DNA from: Fulvivirga aurantia
GTDB taxonomy: Bacteria > Bacteroidota > Bacteroidia > Cytophagales > Cyclobacteriaceae
Direction of reading: 5' to 3'
Assembly (NCBI RefSeq): GCF_009711475.1
Contig: NZ_SMMD01000842.1
Span: forward strand, 1 to 10,693
DNA length: 10,693 nucleotides
Positions within the stretch are counted from its first letter, which is position 1, and the number at the start of each line of letters is the position of its first letter. Of the stretch, positions 7,199-10,693 are shown piece by piece. Under the pieces are notes generated by a model, which searched no databases, was not told the DNA's origin, and saw nothing but the letters and a program-made list of their open reading frames with translations. Made by a program: the position numbers and the translations under genes.

Positions 7199-8110
7199 TT
7201 ACTTGAGTATTAGTGTATTGCGAGACTCATTGTATTCATAGTCAACGCCAAATGGCTCAAACACCAATCTCAGCGCATTTTCTGCACTACTATGTGGAAA
7301 AGAGCCAGTATACTCTTCTTTTGGTAACCTATTGATGTTTTCGATTCTCATACCAAAAACTACTTCAAGCTCTTGTACTACTTCATCTAAAGGCGCTTCA
7401 TTAAAAGAACTTACGCCTTGCAGCCAGCTTGGTGTCTCATGACTCAAATCAAATAAAGTGGTTTCTGAAAGACGGATACTTACCCCTTCTCCGGCTTCAA
7501 GTATTACTTCATTTAATCGGTTAAGCAATTTCACCGAGCCCTGATAGCAACTTATTTGCAGCAGCTCCAACCGTGACTTTATATTAAACGAGGTGCCTAA
7601 TACCTCAATAGTGCCTACAGCGGTATTTACACTAAAGAGACTTCCTTCCGAAACATCAAAATAGGCTTCTCCTTCCAGCTCTACCGTTCGGGATTGGGAC
7701 CAATCATCTTCATCGTAACTTATGGATGAATTTGCGTGAAGTGTGACTTTAGATCCACCAGGCAAGGTTACGAGTTGCTGCTCACCGAAACCAGTGCTTA
7801 TCACTGTGTCTTTGGTGAACCAGTAGACGGCAAAAGCTGCAAGGAGAGTTACTGTGGCTGCCACGGTCATAGTAACAGCTCTAGGTAGAAATCGCTGTTT
7901 ACCGGCCTTCTTTTCTCCAATTTTTGATTTAACCTGAGACAAAGCCTTTTCTACATCATAGGTGGGTGTGCCTATTCCTTTAGATGCCAGCATCATATCT
8001 ATATATGCCTTTCCTTCTTCGCTCGACTCAAACTCACGAAGTTCCTTTTCGCTCAGTTCATTATTGAGCCATCGGCTTAAGAAGGTATCGTCTTGTTCCC
8101 AGGGTTTCAT
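7199..8110 (-). CDS. FecR-family anti-sigma factor
   Basis: A 303-residue inner-membrane regulator expected to hold the adjacent ECF sigma factor inactive until signalled by the outer-membrane transducer. The cytoplasmic N-terminus (about 1-75) contains FLSRWLNNELSEKE, typical of the sigma-binding region in Bacteroidota FecR proteins. One membrane helix lies at about 78-98 (VTMTVAATVTLLAAFAVYWF). The periplasmic FecR domain covers about 103-210, with the hallmarks LPGGSKVTLHANSSISY, ELEGEAYFDV, VLGTSFNIKS and CYQGSVKLL. The C-terminal domain (about 233-303: FNEAPLDEVVQELEVVFG, YTGSF, ALRLVFEPFGVDYEY) is of the DUF4974/STN-like type and is the likely contact for the transducer. The length is typical. 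It starts 42 bases after the sigma gene, and that spacer carries a conserved bipartite element, so fecR may have its own promoter as well as sharing the sigma transcript. Confidence 0.95.
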   Translation of the reverse strand: MKPWEQDDTFLSRWLNNELSEKELREFESSEEGKAYIDMMLASKGIGTPTYDVEKALSQVKSKIGEKKAGKQRFLPRAVTMTVAATVTLLAAFAVYWFTKDTVISTGFGEQQLVTLPGGSKVTLHANSSISYDEDDWSQSRTVELEGEAYFDVSEGSLFSVNTAVGTIEVLGTSFNIKSRLELLQISCYQGSVKLLNRLNEVILEAGEGVSIRLSETTLFDLSHETPSWLQGVSSFNEAPLDEVVQELEVVFGMRIENINRLPKEEYTGSFPHSSAENALRLVFEPFGVDYEYNESRNTLILK

Positions 8111-8116
8111 TATTGT

Positions 8117-8149
8117 TACATACTTTTAAACTTCATTTACCCTACCCCC
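8117..8149 (-). promoter_or_regulatory. Bipartite element GGGGGTAGGGTA-N14-GTATGTA, copy 1 (upstream of fecR)
   Basis: GGGGGTAGGGTA occupies 8149-8138 and GTATGTA 8123-8117, separated by 14 bases. The element begins three bases after the stop of the sigma gene and ends six bases before the fecR ATG at 8110. It matches the element ahead of the beta-helix gene in both blocks and in spacing. If it is a promoter, the transcript would start very close to the ATG, giving a leaderless or nearly leaderless fecR mRNA. No second arm of the inverted repeat at 4458-4489 is present here. Confidence 0.5.
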
Positions 8150-8152
8150 GAA

Positions 8153-8665
8153 TTATAAACTTTTACAAATCATTCTCAATTTGAGCAGTGCTTTGTGCAT
8201 CCTTTTTTCGATAGCTTTTACACTCACCTCAAGGGAGTCAGCAATTTCTTTGTAACTCATGCCGTCTATGCGATGCAATAAAAATACTTCTCGCTGGCCT
8301 TCAGGAAGTTGGGCTATGGCTTGCTTCAATTTTTCACTTAACTCTCTGTGTTCCAGTGTGAAGGCTGGGTCCTCGACCTCTACGTTTACTAAGGTAAGAT
8401 CATCATACTTCTCCTTTACTATGTCTTTGTCGAGTAGTTTAAGAAACTTATTTTGACCTACCTTAAACAGAAACGATTTGGCCTTTTCTATAGATACTTT
8501 TTTACAGGCCTCCCAAAGCACTACAAATGCTTCCTGCACAATATCTTCGGCTCTCGTAGCATCACGAAACTTATAAAGCAAAAAATTGCGTAAAACGGGT
8601 GCCAGTGACCTGAATACGGCTTCAAATGTTTTCTCCTGACAAATATCGTTAGACTCCTGAGTCAC
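8153..8665 (-). CDS. ECF-type RNA polymerase sigma factor (FecI-like)
   Basis: A 170-residue group IV sigma factor that would direct RNA polymerase to the promoters of this locus when freed from FecR. Region 2 spans about 14-80, including FEAVFRSLAPVLRNFLLYKF and the DATRAEDIVQEAFVVLWE helix that binds core enzyme and the -10 element. Region 4 spans about 112-166, with LPEGQREVFLLHRIDGMSYKEIADSLEVSVKAIEKRM, the helix-turn-helix for the -35 element. There is no region 3 and no C-terminal extension, as in the family. The start is GTG at 8665: an in-frame stop lies seven codons upstream, and no other Met occurs before the middle of the protein, so this codon is well supported. Position directly ahead of fecR and an STN transducer marks it as the cell-surface-signalling type found across Bacteroidota. 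Confidence 0.95.
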   Translation of the reverse strand: MTQESNDICQEKTFEAVFRSLAPVLRNFLLYKFRDATRAEDIVQEAFVVLWEACKKVSIEKAKSFLFKVGQNKFLKLLDKDIVKEKYDDLTLVNVEVEDPAFTLEHRELSEKLKQAIAQLPEGQREVFLLHRIDGMSYKEIADSLEVSVKAIEKRMHKALLKLRMICKSL

Positions 8666-8691
8666 GCAGTATTGAGTAGAGGTTTAAAATA

Positions 8692-8723
8692 CTAACTTAA
8701 TAAGTGGTGAAGACATTTCACAA
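8692..8723 (-). promoter_or_regulatory. Possible housekeeping promoter for the sigma gene
   Basis: On the minus strand TTG (8723-8721) is followed after 21 bases by TAAGTTAG (8699-8692), one mismatch from the Bacteroidota TAnnTTTG -7 box. It lies in the 65-base spacer between the kinase stop and the sigma GTG, with about 26 bases left as leader. This would make sigma expression independent of its own activity. It is a weak pattern match only. Confidence 0.28.
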
Positions 8724-8730
8724 CCCGAAT

Positions 8731-10693
8731 TTAAAATGATCTATTCAGAGGTAATAATAGCGTTAATTCGGTACCAGCACCCACCTCACTCCAGACTTTT
8801 ATATCAGCACCTAACTGATTAGCCAGGGTTTTGCAGATAGCAAGTCCTAATCCGTTTGAGGTTTCTCCGGCTGTAGGCTGAGCTGTTAATCTTTTGAACA
8901 TCTTAAACATCTCTTCCTGATCAGCCTCACTGATACCCGGGCCTTCATCTTTCACACTGATTAACAATGTATCGTTTTCCTTACTCACAGTCAGCCAAAT
9001 ACGCTTATGCATATTCGAAAATTTCATGGCATTTGTCAGAAAATTATCAAGAATACGAGTCAGCAAATACTCATCAGTAACAATTTTAACAGGCTGCTCT
9101 GGTAAATTGATAACTAACTTTTGGTCTTTGCTTTGAAGTGTGTGCTCATAGTTTTGGGCAAAACTATTGATATATGTATTTACTTCTAATTCTGAAGTAT
9201 TGAGCTTTACATCGCCATGATCATACATGTGCAATTCGAGCAAATCCCTGATCAGGTCATTACCAACCTCTACCTGTTGCATTATACGCTGAATATATTC
9301 CTCTTGATTGGCATTAATCGGTCCTCCTATGGGTATTAGACGAGTGAATCCTTCTATTTTACTTAAAGGGGATTTGAGATCATGCGTCACGGCACTGACT
9401 ATACCATCTTTTTCCCTGATTAATTCGCCTAGTTGATCATTCATATGTGCCAACTCCAAATTTTTCGTTTCTAACTGAGCCGTACGCTGAGCAACCTTAT
9501 TTTCCAACTCAATGTTTTGCATTTGTATGAGCCTTTCGTTTTCCAAAGTTGTTTCCAGTAATTTTTCCTGAGCCTCATACCTTTCCTGAATTATTTCTTC
9601 TTGTTTCCATTCCATACGCTTAGAAAGTAGAAACGAAAGTAAAATAACCTCAAAAAGTGTAGCATAGGCCACATGGCTTAAGCCACCGATATAATCAGGA
9701 CTACCGGTATTGATATAAATGGCCTGCGTACAGACGAGTAGAAAATATATAAAATAAGCGACCGCAAAATAGTAACCCATTTTATTGCCTCTAGCACCAA
9801 CCTTCACCCCTACAAATGCCATCACGAAAAATGAAATCATGGCATTGACTGTATTTATTGGCTGCACTATTGAGAATGGGAAAAAGAATTTTATCAAACC
9901 CCAAATAGCAAAGTATGCGATAATGAAAATTACTGTTTTGTATAGCTTAGGCACATACTTTCTAGCCTCTAAAAATATGAGACAATAAATGGTTTGTACA
10001 GTAATGCCAATAGCGGGTATAGTGGTATATAGAAATACCAGATCAACTGGTAAGGCATAAATAATAAAGCCGTCTATAACTGCTGCTGAATAGAAGAAAT
10101 AAATCAGTACTACGAGAGAGTAAAAGAGGTATATTTTTTTTCTTAGAGAGAAAAAGAAAAACATATTAAGTAATACAACAAACAGCATAAGGCCACTATA
10201 CAGGCCATAGCTCCACATTTGCTGGTTGGCTCGTGTCCGGTATTCATGTTGGCTATATAACCTTACAGGTATGGGCTCTGAGTTTGTATTTACTCTTAAA
10301 TAATAGGTGATTTCACCTGTTGGTAGTGGGAATACCTGAAATGAACTATTTATTAATTTATTTTCTATATCAACTTCATACCCAGCCTCATAGTGTTTCA
10401 CATTGCCGGTTTTGTCCTCATAATATAAATCTGCTTCCGGAAGTCCAGCTTGTGCAATTTCAAGCATTAATAAATTCTTGCTATCGTTATTTATTGTAAA
10501 ACGAAACCAAAAAAATGAATCGGTATAACCGAGACTAAGGTTAGTACTCTCTGATGGTTTATAATTATTCCGGTATTCTCGTGAGCTGGCTTGATTGAAA
10601 CTTATTTTACCTGTAGGGTCTTCTAATATTTCAACCTGCTCTCCGATCTCTTTGAAGGCATCACCATCTTCCCACACAATGGCCTGTGAGAAT
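8731..10693 (-). CDS. 7TMR-DISM sensor histidine kinase (N-terminus outside window)
   Basis: A membrane sensor kinase with 7TMR-DISM architecture. Counting from the first GTG at 10677, residues about 1-145 form the extracytoplasmic DISM sensing domain (FWFRFTINN, YYLRVNTNS, PIPVRLYS), of a kind thought to bind carbohydrate-like ligands. Seven membrane helices follow between about 153 and 352. A coiled coil (about 355-420) leads to the HisKA domain with phospho-acceptor His432 in HDLKSP, then HATPase_c with N box DNFLTNAMKFS (544-554), G1 DEGPGIS (577-583), F box FKMFKRL and G2 GLGLAICK (609-616). No receiver domain follows, so it is not a hybrid kinase, and no response regulator lies in the window. 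The frame stays open upstream of the GTG and reads FSQAIVWEDG, which looks like a signal-peptide cleavage site. I therefore treat the gene as cut by the right edge. Any functional link to the sigma/FecR genes is unproven. Confidence 0.94.
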   Translation of the reverse strand, partial: FSQAIVWEDGDAFKEIGEQVEILEDPTGKISFNQASSREYRNNYKPSESTNLSLGYTDSFFWFRFTINNDSKNLLMLEIAQAGLPEADLYYEDKTGNVKHYEAGYEVDIENKLINSSFQVFPLPTGEITYYLRVNTNSEPIPVRLYSQHEYRTRANQQMWSYGLYSGLMLFVVLLNMFFFFSLRKKIYLFYSLVVLIYFFYSAAVIDGFIIYALPVDLVFLYTTIPAIGITVQTIYCLIFLEARKYVPKLYKTVIFIIAYFAIWGLIKFFFPFSIVQPINTVNAMISFFVMAFVGVKVGARGNKMGYYFAVAYFIYFLLVCTQAIYINTGSPDYIGGLSHVAYATLFEVILLSFLLSKRMEWKQEEIIQERYEAQEKLLETTLENERLIQMQNIELENKVAQRTAQLETKNLELAHMNDQLGELIREKDGIVSAVTHDLKSPLSKIEGFTRLIPIGGPINANQEEYIQRIMQQVEVGNDLIRDLLELHMYDHGDVKLNTSELEVNTYINSFAQNYEHTLQSKDQKLVINLPEQPVKIVTDEYLLTRILDNFLTNAMKFSNMHKRIWLTVSKENDTLLISVKDEGPGISEADQEEMFKMFKRLTAQPTAGETSNGLGLAICKTLANQLGADIKVWSEVGAGTELTLLLPLNRSF

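Noticed and set aside
8704..8720. Inverted repeat around GTGAA-ATGTC-TTCAC after the kinase gene, as a terminator
   Set aside because: The stem is 5 bp and no T-run follows it.
8725..8732. CCCGAATT shared by the kinase 3' end and the sigma 3' end (8147-8154)
   Set aside because: Eight bases repeated in 10 kb is expected by chance, and part of it is coding or stop-codon sequence.

Overview
The window comes from a member of the Bacteroidota, most likely a free-living Cytophagales-type bacterium. The evidence is a FecI/FecR/FecA-like cell-surface signalling set, a 7TMR-DISM histidine kinase, acid-rich surface-lipoprotein signals, AT-rich spacers and no Shine-Dalgarno sequence ahead of the genes. 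The genus is an inference. Every gene I can support lies on the minus strand, so the biological order runs from right to left.

Reading in the direction of transcription: (i) 10693-8731, a 7TMR-DISM sensor histidine kinase whose N-terminus lies beyond the right edge. (ii) 8665-8153, an ECF sigma factor with a GTG start; 8110-7199, a FecR-type membrane anti-sigma factor; 7129-4529, a TonB-dependent outer-membrane transducer with an N-terminal STN signalling domain. (iii) 4456-2969, a right-handed beta-helix lipoprotein, and 2935-1640, an SGNH-hydrolase-like lipoprotein. Both carry an acidic tract straight after the lipidated cysteine, which predicts export to the cell surface. (iv) A hairpin at 1625-1601 that may end this transcript. 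(v) 1573-803, a small exported protein of unknown family. (vi) 741-1, a DEAD-box RNA helicase with a DEVD motif II, cut by the left edge.

The central genes read as one circuit. A ligand bound by the outer-membrane transducer would be signalled through its STN domain to FecR, releasing the sigma factor. Transcription would then rise for fecR, the transducer and the two surface lipoproteins. There is no SusD partner, so this is not a standard polysaccharide utilisation locus. The substrate cannot be read from the sequence; a beta-helix protein beside a possible esterase would fit an acylated polysaccharide, which is speculation.

The most interesting signal is non-coding. GGGGGTAGGGTA, then exactly 14 bases, then GTATGTA occurs twice: between the sigma gene and fecR, and between the transducer and the beta-helix gene, both in the direction of transcription. 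It is a candidate promoter for the locus's own sigma factor, or a shared leader element. At the second site a perfect 9-bp inverted repeat abuts the start codon.

No stretch over 300 bases lacks a gene. The spacers at 742-802, 2936-2968 and 7130-7198 are short and AT-rich, and I see no convincing signal in them. I found no tRNA, rRNA, CRISPR array, insertion sequence or other mobile element.
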